Shown piece by piece: positions 24,750 to 33,075 of a stretch of DNA of 43,116 nucleotides (position 1 is the first letter of the stretch; every line of letters begins with the position of its first letter). Location: contig JAJPXX010000044.1 of NCBI GenBank assembly GCA_021205225.1, positions 1 through 43,116 of the forward strand. The letters run 5' to 3'. The notes under the pieces were generated by a model. That model ran no database searches. It had not been told where the DNA came from and saw only the letters and a program-made list of their open reading frames with translations. This DNA is from Lachnospiraceae bacterium. GTDB taxonomy: Bacteria > Bacillota > Clostridia > Lachnospirales > Lachnospiraceae. A program made the position numbers and the translations under genes.

Positions 24750-24807
24750 ATAGATTGCGTATAACCGGGAGGATGCCGAGCGGTTATGACAGCGAAAGAA
24801 AAGGTCA

Positions 24808-24836
24808 GGGGATGCCGCAGAAGGGCATCCCTTTTT
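24808..24836 (+). terminator. Intrinsic terminator after the GNAT gene
   Basis: GGGATGCC (24809-24816) and GGCATCCC (24824-24831) pair around a 7-base loop and are followed by TTTTT. It closes the co-directional block from valS. The rest of the 410-base gap to the next gene holds the promoter and operators listed next. Confidence 0.88.
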
Positions 24837-24920
24837 GTCTGACGCGCAGGGCCGCGAGACGAGTTTTCCAGCGAACAGGAGGGCACCCGTCCTCTGTGCG
24901 ATTGACAGGAGACAAAAAAG

Positions 24921-24931
24921 AAAACGTTTTA
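24921..24931. promoter_or_regulatory. LacI-type operator candidate 1
   Basis: AAAACGTTTTA, with perfect AAAACGTTTT symmetry around a central CG, is typical of LacI-family operators. It shares AAANCGTTTNA with the site at 25115, which supports binding by the regulator encoded at 25160. Confidence 0.45.
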
Positions 24932-25076
24932 GAAAACAGCCTGCCGGAAAACGAAAAAATTTCTGATGCATCTCCTTCGTTTCGAAACAGCGAAAATGAA
25001 AAAAGGAAAGATGCACAAATATGATACGACAAAAAAATACAAAATAACCAAAATGTGAAAATGACAAAAAAAGTTG

Positions 25077-25105
25077 TTGACAAAATGAACGAAATGCTGT
25101 TTAAT
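25077..25105 (+). promoter_or_regulatory. Promoter of the mannoside-locus LacI gene
   Basis: TTGACA (25077-25082), 17 bases, then TTTAAT (25100-25105, 5 of 6). The start site near 25112 falls on the second operator candidate, so autoregulation is likely. Confidence 0.75.
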
Positions 25106-25114
25106 GTAATCAAG

Positions 25115-25125
25115 AAATCGTTTAA
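25115..25125. promoter_or_regulatory. LacI-type operator candidate 2, at the start site
   Basis: AAATCGTTTAA overlaps the expected transcription start of the LacI gene. It matches candidate 1 at AAANCGTTTNA. The centre-to-centre distance from candidate 1 is 194 bases, so DNA looping is conceivable. Confidence 0.45.
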
Positions 25126-25159
25126 GTAAAGACGGATTTGACAAGCAGAGGAGAAAAGC

Positions 25160-26161
25160 ATGGTTTCCATGAAGGAGATTGCGGCAGCCTGCGGAGTATC
25201 TGTAGCGACTGTCAGTAAGGCATTGAGCGATCACCGGGATATCGGTGAGAAGACAAAAAAGCAGGTCAGAGAGACTGCGGACCGGATGGGGTATCTCCCG
25301 AATATGTCAGCCCGCTATCTCAAGACGAACCGCAGCTACAACATTGGCGTTCTCTTCGAGGATGCGGCGCACAGCGGCCTTACTCATGATTTCTTCTCCG
25401 GCGTGCTGGAGAGTTTGAAAATCACTGCGGAGTCCAGAGGATTCGATATTACTTTTCTGAATACGACCTCAGCGGACATATCCTATGTAGAGCGTGCGCA
25501 GTACCGTGGATTTGACGGGGTGGCGATTGCCTGCTTTGATTATTCAAATCCGAAGATCCTGGAGCTGCTGCAGAGCAGCGTGAAGGTGGTTACCGTTGAC
25601 TACATTGCTGACAACCGCACGGCGGTCGTTTCAGACAATACAAGCGGTATGACGCAGCTGATGAAGTATATTTTAGAGCAGGGTCACAGAAAAATCGCTT
25701 ACATCCATGGGGATGAAGGGCGGGTGACGCGGCAGAGGCTGGCTTCCTATTATTGCTGTATGGAAGAATACGGGGCGGCTGTCCCGGACGAGTACATTCA
25801 GCCCAGCCTGTACCGGGATCGGCAGCTCGCCTATCAGAAGACGGAAGAGCTGCTTTCCTTAAGAGAGCCGCCGACCTGTATTCTTTACCCGGATGATGTG
25901 GCTACATTTGGCGGGATCAATGCGATCCGAGCCAGAGGCCTGCGGGTTCCGGAGGATATCTCGGTAGCCGGTTACGATGGCATCCGCGCACTTCAGTACA
26001 GCGAGCCAAGGCTGACGACCGTCCGCCAGGACATGGAGGCGCTGGGACGTCTCGCGGCGGAGAGCCTGATTGCGGAGATTGAACGGCCGATGCTGACAGC
26101 TCCTGTGATTCATACCGTTCCGGGCAGCTTATTAAAGGGACAGACGGTGAAAAAGATTTAG
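25160..26161 (+). CDS. LacI-family transcriptional regulator of the mannoside locus
   Basis: This 333-residue LacI/GalR regulator has the N-terminal helix-turn-helix MKEIAAACGVSVATVSKAL and hinge region SARYLKTNRSYNIGVLFED. The periplasmic-binding-like effector domain contains the usual GYDGI and LTTVRQDMEALGRLAAE segments. The ATG at 25160 has AGGAG at good spacing; a second ATG lies three codons in. By position it controls the following uptake genes and the beta-mannosidase, so the inducer is probably a mannoside-derived sugar. Operator candidates at 24921 and 25115 suggest it also controls itself. Confidence 0.93.
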   Translation: MVSMKEIAAACGVSVATVSKALSDHRDIGEKTKKQVRETADRMGYLPNMSARYLKTNRSYNIGVLFEDAAHSGLTHDFFSGVLESLKITAESRGFDITFLNTTSADISYVERAQYRGFDGVAIACFDYSNPKILELLQSSVKVVTVDYIADNRTAVVSDNTSGMTQLMKYILEQGHRKIAYIHGDEGRVTRQRLASYYCCMEEYGAAVPDEYIQPSLYRDRQLAYQKTEELLSLREPPTCILYPDDVATFGGINAIRARGLRVPEDISVAGYDGIRALQYSEPRLTTVRQDMEALGRLAAESLIAEIERPMLTAPVIHTVPGSLLKGQTVKKI

Positions 26162-26169
26162 ATTGTTAT

Positions 26170-26221
26170 CGCGAAGCGATTCGCGTAGCATAAAATGTCG
26201 TGCGGGTCTTTTACGCACGAC
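26170..26221 (+). promoter_or_regulatory. Two hairpins before the binding-protein gene
   Basis: CGCGAA-GCGA-TTCGCG (26170-26185) and GTCGTGCG / CGCACGAC (26197-26204 with 26214-26221) lie between the LacI gene and the solute-binding protein gene. Neither is followed by a T tract, so they are better read as mRNA processing or stabilising structures, or an operator, than terminators. AAAGGAGG follows as the ribosome site. Confidence 0.45.
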
Positions 26222-26254
26222 CACACACCACTATTTTAAAGGAGGAATATCACA

Positions 26255-27622
26255 ATGAGAACAATATCCAGAAGAGATTTTCTGCGTGGGTCCGCAGCGG
26301 TTGCAGCCAGCTCGATCGCGGCAAGCATGTTCGTAGTTCCGGCATTGGCTGAGGAAGAGACCGAGCCGGAAAACACTGTCACTGGTGACGCTTCCGCAGA
26401 CGGCGCGTTCGTCGTATGGGGCTGGAACGATGATATCAAGACCATTCTTGACACGGTATTCGCAGCGGCATATCCGGATGAGTATTCAAGAATCGTATTC
26501 GTAAACACAGGCGGCTCTGACTACTATCAGACCAAGCTTGACGCAGTCCTTGACGATCCGAGCAATGAACTGTATCCGGATCTGATGGGTCTTGAGGTTG
26601 ACTATGTACAGAAGTATACCAACAGCGACTGGCTGCTGAATGTTGCGGATATCGGCATCACAGATGACGATATGGTCAATATGTATCAGTACAATGTAGA
26701 CCTTGGCTCTGACTATGACGGCAATGTAAAGGCTCTGTTCTGGCAGGCAACACCGGGTTGCTACGCAGTACGTGCAGATCTGGCGGCTACCTATCTTGGA
26801 ACAACGGATCCGGACGAGATCGCAGCGAAGTTCGCAGATCTTGACACCATCCTTGAGACAGCACGCGAAGTAAACGAGGCTTCCGGCGGCACCTGCAAGC
26901 TGTTCTCCGGCTATGATGAGATTAAGAGATCCCTCATGAACTCCCGTGAGGTTGGCTTCTATGATGAGAACGATGTCATTACACTGGATGAGAACATCAC
27001 TACATACCTTGAGACCGCAAAGACGCTGTATGACGAAGACCTGACCTACAACACATCCCAGTGGAGCGCGGACTGGTACGCAAACATGGACGGCGACGGC
27101 ACAGAGAGCAACGCGGCGCTGGCATATTTCGGATGCCCGTGGTTTGTATACTGGAGCCTTTCCTCTACATGGCAGGGTCAGACCATCCTTGTTCCGGCAC
27201 AGGAGCAGTGCTTCTGGGGCGGCACAGGCCTGGCGGCTACCACAGGCTGCTCAGATACCGAGCTGGCAGCTCTGATTATGCAGTATCTTGCCTGCAACAC
27301 AGAGGGTATGGTAGCGATCAACGCACAGAACTCTGACTATGTAAACAACACCGAGGCGATTGCGCAGATCATCGAGAGCGGCGCTTCTGCAGACGGCAAT
27401 GGCTATATGTACACAGACGCTGGACAGAACTTCATCGAGTTCTTCTATGACAAGGCAGACGCGATCGACGCTTCGACTGTAACGGCAGAGGATCAGACGA
27501 TCCTGTCCCTGCTCGATACCGAGTGCCAGGCTTACGCGACCGGCGAGAAGGATCTGGAGACTGCGCTTGCTGACCTGACCGCATCCATCCATGATACCTA
27601 CTCTTACCTGAGCGTAGAGTAA
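26255..27622 (+). CDS. Tat-signal solute-binding protein, mannoside ABC transporter
   Basis: This 455-residue family 1 extracellular solute-binding protein should capture an oligosaccharide, here probably a beta-mannoside. The N-terminus is a twin-arginine signal, ISRRDFLRG, then a short hydrophobic stretch ending VVPALA before EEE. There is no lipobox cysteine, which is unusual for a Gram-positive binding protein: it would be released or held by an uncleaved signal. The mature part is very acidic, with many Trp and Tyr residues as in sugar-binding clefts. The start at 26255 has AAAGGAGG. The permease genes follow after a repeat-containing 302-base gap, rather than the usual few bases. Confidence 0.88.
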   Translation: MRTISRRDFLRGSAAVAASSIAASMFVVPALAEEETEPENTVTGDASADGAFVVWGWNDDIKTILDTVFAAAYPDEYSRIVFVNTGGSDYYQTKLDAVLDDPSNELYPDLMGLEVDYVQKYTNSDWLLNVADIGITDDDMVNMYQYNVDLGSDYDGNVKALFWQATPGCYAVRADLAATYLGTTDPDEIAAKFADLDTILETAREVNEASGGTCKLFSGYDEIKRSLMNSREVGFYDENDVITLDENITTYLETAKTLYDEDLTYNTSQWSADWYANMDGDGTESNAALAYFGCPWFVYWSLSSTWQGQTILVPAQEQCFWGGTGLAATTGCSDTELAALIMQYLACNTEGMVAINAQNSDYVNNTEAIAQIIESGASADGNGYMYTDAGQNFIEFFYDKADAIDASTVTAEDQTILSLLDTECQAYATGEKDLETALADLTASIHDTYSYLSVE

Positions 27623-27649
27623 TCCGTCTGGAAAACTGCTTTTCTGAAA

Positions 27650-27776
27650 ATTATAGTGAACGACAAAATTCTTTTGTCATTCACTATAAAGGATGCACAC
27701 GGACGCATGAGGAATGGCTACTTACGTAGCCTTGCGTCCGGCGCAAAGTAAAACGACTTGCGTCGTTTACTATAAT
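27650..27776. repeat. 127-bp multi-hairpin element with 15-bp inverted ends
   Basis: The left end ATTATAGTGAACGAC (27650-27664) and right end GTCGTTTACTATAAT (27762-27776) are inverted repeats with one mismatch. Inside are three hairpins in a row: one with arms TTATAGTGAA / TTCACTATAA (27651-27689), one nested GGACGC / GCGTCC plus GGCTAC / GTAGCC (27701-27739), and one AGTAAAACGAC / GTCGTTTACT (27747-27771). The ends can thus pair with each other or locally. TA steps at both borders would suit a TA-targeting miniature element, but this is not proven. It separates the binding-protein gene from its permeases. Confidence 0.7.
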
Positions 27777-27788
27777 ATTTGATGAAAG

Positions 27789-27823
27789 TGTGCTGCTTCT
27801 TCCGGACGAGAAGGAGCAGCACA
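27789..27823 (+). terminator. Hairpin with weak T tract, possible partial terminator
   Basis: TGTGCTGCT (27789-27797) pairs with AGCAGCACA (27815-27823), followed by the T-poor ATTCTTCATT. It may reduce read-through so that the binding protein is made in excess over the permeases, a common pattern in such operons. Confidence 0.5.
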
Positions 27824-27924
27824 TTCTTCATTACCGGTTCCTGATACGATCACGCATTTGCCGCAGGGGGTATCGTTACGGGACTTCCGCCCGGTGGGAT
27901 TCCGGATAATGGACAGGAGGTATT

Positions 27925-28902
27925 ATGAAAAAGAAAAAGAAGAAGAAAGTTACCTATGGAAAATATGGCTATCTGTTCATAGCGCCGTTTTTCATTACAT
28001 ACCTGATTTTTCAGCTATATCCGTTAATCAGCACTTTTTATTACAGTACTCTGTCGTATTATAAGCGCAATGGGCGCGAGGTGATCAGCTTTGCCGGCAT
28101 TCAGAATTTCCTGAATATCTTCGGACTGGCGGCCGGTGAGCGCGCGTATGTGCTTCAGTATCTGAAAAATACCCTTGTAATGTGGGGCTGCAACTTCGTT
28201 CCGCAGATTCTGATTTCCCTTCTGATGGCGGTCTGGCTGACCGATACGAAAGTAAAGATCAAGGGAACCGGTGCCATCAAGGTTATCATATATCTGCCGA
28301 GCGTGATTACGGCAGCATCTGTATCTGTCCTGTTTAAGAACCTGTTTTCACAGTATGGACCGATTACACTTGCTCTTAAGAGCATCGGACTGTTGTCTGA
28401 GAATTTTGATTTTATGTCAAGCGTGGCGGGCAGCCGCGGACTGATTTCTCTGATTTTGTGGTGGATGTGGTATGGCAATACCTCAATTCTGCTGATCTCC
28501 GGTGTGCTGGGTATTGACCCCGGCCTCTACGAGGCGGCTGATATCGACGGCGCGGGAGGCTGGAAAAAGTTTACCGACATCACGCTGCCGCTTTTGAAGC
28601 CGATTATGCTGTACACGCTGGTAACCTCCGCAATCGGCGGTCTGCAGATGTACGATATCCCGGCTCTGTTCAACGTAACCGAGACTGGTCTGAAGGGTTT
28701 GCCAAATGATATGACGACGACCATGGCCATGTATATCATGCGTCTGTACAACAGTGACGTAGGAAAGGCCGCGGCGGTATCGGTATTCCTGTTTGTGATT
28801 ACGCTGGCTGTCAGCCTGCTTCTGTTCTTCTTTATGGGCGATAAGGAAGAGAAGAAGTTGAAAAAGCTTGAGAAACAGAGAAGAAAGGCAGGTGCGAAAT
28901 AA
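27925..28902 (+). CDS. ABC sugar permease, MalF type
   Basis: This 325-residue inner-membrane permease has six predicted membrane segments. The EAADIDGAGGWKKFTDITLPLLKP segment (shown here in part: EAADIDGAGG) is the coupling motif that docks the ATPase. The ATG at 27925 follows GGAGG. The N-terminus is a lysine run (MKKKKKKK), a strong inside-positive topology signal. It pairs with the next gene to form the translocation channel for the mannoside binding protein. No ATPase gene is present; a shared MsmK-type ATPase elsewhere is expected. Confidence 0.92.
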   Translation: MKKKKKKKVTYGKYGYLFIAPFFITYLIFQLYPLISTFYYSTLSYYKRNGREVISFAGIQNFLNIFGLAAGERAYVLQYLKNTLVMWGCNFVPQILISLLMAVWLTDTKVKIKGTGAIKVIIYLPSVITAASVSVLFKNLFSQYGPITLALKSIGLLSENFDFMSSVAGSRGLISLILWWMWYGNTSILLISGVLGIDPGLYEAADIDGAGGWKKFTDITLPLLKPIMLYTLVTSAIGGLQMYDIPALFNVTETGLKGLPNDMTTTMAMYIMRLYNSDVGKAAAVSVFLFVITLAVSLLLFFFMGDKEEKKLKKLEKQRRKAGAK

Positions 28903-29765
28903 TGCAGTATAAAGACAGTTATTTGCGCCACTTGAGGAACCAGAGAATTTTTCGGATGGTCGTCTGCATTATCTTCTGCTGCATCTCCCTGCTGCCGTTC
29001 CTGATCCTGTGCATGAACGCGACCAGAACGTCCGAGGCGATCCAGTCCGGCCTGTCCCTGATTCCGTCCACGCACTTCCTGGAAAACTGGAAGAACCTGC
29101 TGGCGAAGCAGAACGGTATGCAGATTACACTGCAGAGAGCGTGCCTGAATTCCCTGATTATTACAGTGCCGGGTACTATCCTTTCCGTATACTTTTCCTC
29201 CATGACCGCCTATGGTGTGCATGTATATGACTTTAAGCTGAAAAAGTATGCGTGGGCATTTATCATGGCAGTCATGATGGTGCCGAGCCAGATTTCCATC
29301 ATCGGTTTTTACCGGTTCATGTTAAAGCTGGGCCTGATTGATACTTATATTCCGCTGATCATTCCGACGATCGCGGCGCCGACGGTTGTTTTCTTCATGA
29401 AGCAGTACATGGAGAGCATTCTTTCCATCGAGATGATTGAAGCGGCCCGCATCGACGGTTCCGGTGAGCTGCGTACCTTCAACAGCGTTGTCATGCCGAT
29501 TTTGAAACCGGCGGTAGCGACGCAGGCGATCTTTCAGTTCATTGCGCAGTGGAACAACCTGTTTACCCCGACGGTTATCCTGACCACAGACTCGAAAAAG
29601 ACGCTGCCAATGTTCGTACAGCTGCTGAGCTCCAACCAGTTCCGTACCGACTACGGCGTGGTATATGTAGGTCTGTTTGTAGCCATCATCCCGCTGGTGA
29701 TCGTCTACCTGATCCTCTCCAAGTACATCGTAGCCGGTGTGGCGCTTGGCGGCGTGAAGGGCTGA
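28902..29765 (+). CDS. ABC sugar permease, MalG type
   Basis: This second channel subunit has 287 residues and six membrane segments, with the coupling motif EAARIDGSGELRTF. Its ATG overlaps the last base of the preceding stop (TAATG), indicating translational coupling. It ends in VALGGVKG, the typical MalG-family C-terminus. Together with the MalF-type partner it should import sugars delivered by the Tat-type binding protein. A terminator follows at 29815, so the mannosidase gene may have its own promoter or depend on read-through. Confidence 0.92.
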   Translation: MQYKDSYLRHLRNQRIFRMVVCIIFCCISLLPFLILCMNATRTSEAIQSGLSLIPSTHFLENWKNLLAKQNGMQITLQRACLNSLIITVPGTILSVYFSSMTAYGVHVYDFKLKKYAWAFIMAVMMVPSQISIIGFYRFMLKLGLIDTYIPLIIPTIAAPTVVFFMKQYMESILSIEMIEAARIDGSGELRTFNSVVMPILKPAVATQAIFQFIAQWNNLFTPTVILTTDSKKTLPMFVQLLSSNQFRTDYGVVYVGLFVAIIPLVIVYLILSKYIVAGVALGGVKG

Positions 29766-29814
29766 GGCGAATTAATTCTGAGTATTTTCTTTCATAATAA
29801 TTTCCTCATAAAGG

Positions 29815-29841
29815 CAGGAGGGGTTCATCCCCTCCTGTTTT
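29815..29841 (+). terminator. Intrinsic terminator after the mannoside permeases
   Basis: CAGGAGGGG (29815-29823) and CCCCTCCTG (29829-29837) form a 9-base stem with a 5-base loop, followed by TTTTG. Confidence 0.88.
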
Positions 29842-29877
29842 GTAAATTATACGGAATGAGTAATCAAATGATAAGTT

Positions 29878-30052
29878 GTAGCTGTTCAGGACAGCAGGCC
29901 GCAGACCGCCTGCTATGCAGGCTATATGCCGCTACGCGCCATATGTCTGTGGCTTGATGGGCGTTCCGCCCATCCCAAAATGAAAATACAGTCTTTAGCA
30001 GATAAATCTGCACAGCCTGTCTTTTCATTTTGGTGCTGTCCTGAACTGTTAC
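29878..30052. repeat. GTAAC-type structured repeat, copy A (175 bp)
   Basis: The ends GTAGCTGTTCAGGACAGCA and TGCTGTCCTGAACTGTTAC are 19-bp inverted repeats with two mismatches. Inside, 29975-29991 pairs with 30017-30033 (CCAAAATGAAAA... with ...TTTTCATTTTGG), capped by GCAGAT-AA-ATCTGC. The right end directly continues the inner stem, so the transcript would be a three-way junction with a variable ~78-base arm that contains GGGC-GTTCC-GCCC. No clear target duplication remains. It fills most of the gap between the permease and mannosidase genes. Copy B at 42419 shares the same plan. Confidence 0.85.
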
Positions 30053-30173
30053 GGCAATTATATTATCAATCGGCAGAAAAAACACAAGACATTTTGCGTA
30101 ATATGTGGTAAATATAAAGGAAAGAGTGAAACAAAGGATTAGGTGATTAAGACGAAAAATCTGGGAGGACACA

Positions 30174-32660
30174 ATGATACGACAGGAGATTAGAGACAAC
30201 TGGAAACTGAGGGAAGTGGGTACGACGGATTTTATTCCTGCCGTGGTGCCGGGGACGGTGTATACAGATCTGCTCCGGGAAGGGCGGATGGAGGATCCGT
30301 TCTGGAAAGACAATGAGGATCAGGCGCTTCGCCTGATGGATAAGGATTATGAGTATGTGACGGAGTTTGACTGCCCGCAGGAGCTGTTTGCCTGTGAGCG
30401 GGTACTCCTGCGTTTTGACGGGGTGGATACGATCGCGGATGTCTATTTGAATGGTCAGCTGCTGGGGTCTCCCTGCAATATGCACCGCGTCTGGGAATAT
30501 GAAGTGAAGGGAGCTTTCCGGGAGTATCTGAAGGCGGAAGGGAATGAGCTGCGCGTCGTTTTCCATTCGCCGACGAAATATATTGCCGAGGCATACAAAG
30601 AGCGCCCGACCCGCGGCACGGAGGACGCGATGGACGGCTTCGTGCATATCCGCAAGGCACATTGTATGTTTGGCTGGGACTGGGGCGCGCATCTGCCGGA
30701 CGCCGGCCTGTATCGCCCGGTGTCTCTGCTGGGGATCAGTATAGGCAGGATTGAGAGCGTATATGTGACACAGGAGCATCAGGGCGGGAAGGTGAGACTT
30801 CGGGCAAAGGCTTTTGCTGACTGGAGCAGTTCATTCATTGCCCGTATGCGCATGGAAGGAAACGGAGCATTTGCTTACCGCATGACGGTGACCGATCCGG
30901 ATGGGAAATCTTACATAACCGAATGCGGCGCTTCGGGAAAACTGGAGCTTATGATCTCTTGGCCAAAGCTCTGGTGGCCGAATGGATACGGGGAACAGAA
31001 TCTGTATACCGTATCGGTGGAAATGCTGGACGGTGAGGTTGTTCTGGACACATGGACGCGCCGCATTGGCCTGCGCACGATGACGATGCACCGTGAGAAG
31101 GATGAGTGGGGCGAGTCGTTTGCCTGTCAGGTCAATGGCGTGGATATTTTCGCGATGGGCGCGGATTATATTCCGGAAGACCATCTGCTGGGACGGGTGA
31201 CGCCGCAGACGACACGGACGCTTTTGGAAAAAGCGAAATGGGCGAATTTTAACTCTATCCGCGTGTGGGGCGGCGGCTATTATCCGGAGGACTGGTTCTA
31301 TGATACCTGTGATGAGCTGGGCCTGGTAGTGTGGCAGGATTTCATGTTTGCCTGCGCTGTGTATGACCTGACGCCGGAGTTTGAAGAAAATATCCGCGCG
31401 GAATTCGCGGATAACATCAAGCGTCTGCGCCATCACGCGAGCCTGGGGCTCTGGTGCGGCAACAATGAGATGGAATCCTTTGTCGCGGAGCGGAATTCCT
31501 GGGTAACAAAGCCGCAGGAGGTGCGCGATTACCTGTTTATGTACGAGCGCGTGATTCCGGAGGAACTGGCCAAATATGACCCGCAGACCTTTTACTGGCC
31601 GTCCAGCCCGTCGTCCGGCGGCTGCTTTGACGACCCGCAGGATCCGAACCGGGGCGACGTCCATTACTGGCAGGTATGGCATGGGGACAAGCCGTTTACC
31701 GAGTATCGGAAATACTACTTCCGCTATCTCTCGGAGTTTGGCTTTCAGTCCTTCCCGTCGATGAAGACCATCGAGCGGATCAGCGACGACCCGGCGGATT
31801 ATAATATTTTTTCTTATATCATGGAGCGCCACCAGCGCAACGGCAGCGCAAACGGCAAGATTATGAACTATATGCAGCAGACCTACCGCTATCCGTCCGA
31901 TTTTCAGACGGTGCTGTACGCCTCGCAGCTTTTGCAGGCGGACGGTATCCGCTATGGCGTCGAGCATTTCCGCCGCAACCGCGGGCGCTGCATGGGAGCC
32001 GTGTACTGGCAGCTCAACGACTGCTGGCCGGTGGCGTCCTGGTCGTCGATTGACTACTGCGGCCGCCTGAAAGCCCTGCACTACTACGCGAAGCGCTTCT
32101 TTGCCCCGCTGATGCTCTCCTGTGAGGAGCAGGGGCTAGTGACATCCGGTAAAGACCTGGTGCGTGAGCATTTTACATTTGAAAAGTCCATCCGCCTGAA
32201 TGTTGCGAATGAGACGATGCAGGACGCGGATGTGACCGTCCGCTGGGCGCTGCGCGACCCGTCCGCGAAAATATTACAGAGCGGAGAAAATCAGCTTACC
32301 GTACCGGCGCTGACGAGTGTCTGGCTGGATAAGGTGGAATTCCCGGACGCGGACATTTACCGCGAATACATCAGCTATGAGATGGAGAAGGATGGAACGG
32401 TGATTTCCTCCGGAACGGTGAATTTCTCTTATCCGAAATACTTCCGTTACGAAGACCCGCAGCTGACCTGTCAGGTGATCGGCGATGAGATTGAAGTGAC
32501 GGCCTCCGCTTACGCGAAGAGTGTTGAGATTCGGAATGAGAACGAGGATCTGATTCTTTCCGATAACTATTTTGATATGAACGCAGGCACAAAGCGCGTG
32601 AAGATCGAAAGCGGCGATGCTTCAAAGCTGAGGCTGCGGAGTGTGTATGACATCCGGTGA
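30174..32660 (+). CDS. GH2 beta-mannosidase
   Basis: The enzyme releases beta-mannose from the non-reducing ends of imported manno-oligosaccharides. It has no signal peptide, so it acts in the cytoplasm. The 828 residues contain the GH2 jelly-roll domain (VVPGTVYTDLL, AHCMFGWDWGAHLPDAG), an Ig-like domain and a TIM barrel. The acid/base Glu432 is in LWCGNNEMES and the nucleophile Glu521 in LSEFGFQSFPS; these sequences and GRCMGAVYWQLNDCWP are beta-mannosidase rather than beta-galactosidase signatures. The ATG at 30174 follows GGGAGG. Linkage to the upstream transporter supports a mannan or N-glycan core substrate. The gene is separated from the transporter genes by a terminator and repeat A. 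Confidence 0.94.
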   Translation: MIRQEIRDNWKLREVGTTDFIPAVVPGTVYTDLLREGRMEDPFWKDNEDQALRLMDKDYEYVTEFDCPQELFACERVLLRFDGVDTIADVYLNGQLLGSPCNMHRVWEYEVKGAFREYLKAEGNELRVVFHSPTKYIAEAYKERPTRGTEDAMDGFVHIRKAHCMFGWDWGAHLPDAGLYRPVSLLGISIGRIESVYVTQEHQGGKVRLRAKAFADWSSSFIARMRMEGNGAFAYRMTVTDPDGKSYITECGASGKLELMISWPKLWWPNGYGEQNLYTVSVEMLDGEVVLDTWTRRIGLRTMTMHREKDEWGESFACQVNGVDIFAMGADYIPEDHLLGRVTPQTTRTLLEKAKWANFNSIRVWGGGYYPEDWFYDTCDELGLVVWQDFMFACAVYDLTPEFEENIRAEFADNIKRLRHHASLGLWCGNNEMESFVAERNSWVTKPQEVRDYLFMYERVIPEELAKYDPQTFYWPSSPSSGGCFDDPQDPNRGDVHYWQVWHGDKPFTEYRKYYFRYLSEFGFQSFPSMKTIERISDDPADYNIFSYIMERHQRNGSANGKIMNYMQQTYRYPSDFQTVLYASQLLQADGIRYGVEHFRRNRGRCMGAVYWQLNDCWPVASWSSIDYCGRLKALHYYAKRFFAPLMLSCEEQGLVTSGKDLVREHFTFEKSIRLNVANETMQDADVTVRWALRDPSAKILQSGENQLTVPALTSVWLDKVEFPDADIYREYISYEMEKDGTVISSGTVNFSYPKYFRYEDPQLTCQVIGDEIEVTASAYAKSVEIRNENEDLILSDNYFDMNAGTKRVKIESGDASKLRLRSVYDIR

Positions 32661-32677
32661 TGGAAGACAGGATGGCA

Positions 32678-32696
32678 GTAACGATTCAGAACAGAG
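32678..32696 (+). repeat. Possible left end of a degenerate GTAAC-type repeat
   Basis: GTAACGATTCAGAACAGAG resembles the end consensus GTAACNNTTCAGAACAGCA. An inverted partner, TGCTGTTCTGAATTGTTTT, lies at 33076-33094, enclosing the small membrane-protein gene. The right end has lost the GTAAC tip and no target duplication is seen, so this may be chance. Confidence 0.35.
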
Positions 32697-32739
32697 TATC
32701 CTGCCTGCTGTGAGATGTACAAAAACAAAATCATAGAAA

Positions 32740-32783
32740 AATCGCGCAGACCTGTGTTTCATGTGCCTGCGCGATTCTGTTTT
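32740..32783. terminator. Bidirectional terminator between mannosidase and small gene
   Basis: AATCGCGCAG (32740-32749) pairs with CTGCGCGATT (32767-32776). TTTT follows on the plus strand, and a TTTTTC run follows on the minus strand, so it serves both convergent genes. Confidence 0.85.
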
Positions 32784-33051
32784 AATGATTGATTTTCTTT
32801 TTCTCATCAGAGGATGATTTCTTTTTCTTCTCATTTTCGGCCGGCGGCTCTTCTTCTGAATGCCCTAGGACACGCGCGACCAGCATCATGGCATAGAGAA
32901 GTACCGGAATCACAACGGTACATACGATAGAAGCCATCAGCATATTCTGAGCCGCCGGGCTGGCGGTCAGGCCGAGAATCAGTGTGACGGCATATATGCC
33001 AATCAGAAAAATCACGCCGAGCATTGCGGCGATGCGTTTGAATTTCTGCAT
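32782..33051 (-). CDS. Small two-helix membrane protein of unknown function
   Basis: This 89-residue protein starts at the ATG at 33051, preceded by AAAGGGA, rather than at the upstream ORF start. Two hydrophobic segments (about residues 9-29, IAAMLGVIFLIGIYAVTLIL, and 40-60, MASIVCTVVIPVLLYAMMLV) are followed by a highly charged Glu/Lys tail. I do not recognise a family function; short proteins of this plan are common in Clostridia. It is convergent with the mannosidase gene and shares its terminator, and lies downstream of the fructan LacI gene on the same strand with a 90-base gap. Confidence 0.65.
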   Translation of the reverse strand: MQKFKRIAAMLGVIFLIGIYAVTLILGLTASPAAQNMLMASIVCTVVIPVLLYAMMLVARVLGHSEEEPPAENEKKKKSSSDEKKKINH

Positions 33052-33075
33052 TTCAAAAGTCCCTTTCCATGTTGA

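Noticed and set aside
24762..24800. tRNA-like start (GCCGAGCGGTT resembles a Leu/Ser D-arm)
   Set aside because: No anticodon arm, no GGTTCGAATC T-arm and no acceptor pairing follow; the downstream hairpin is a terminator.
30831..32081. 416-codon open frame antisense to the beta-mannosidase gene
   Set aside because: Mirror of a strongly conserved coding frame with low-information composition.
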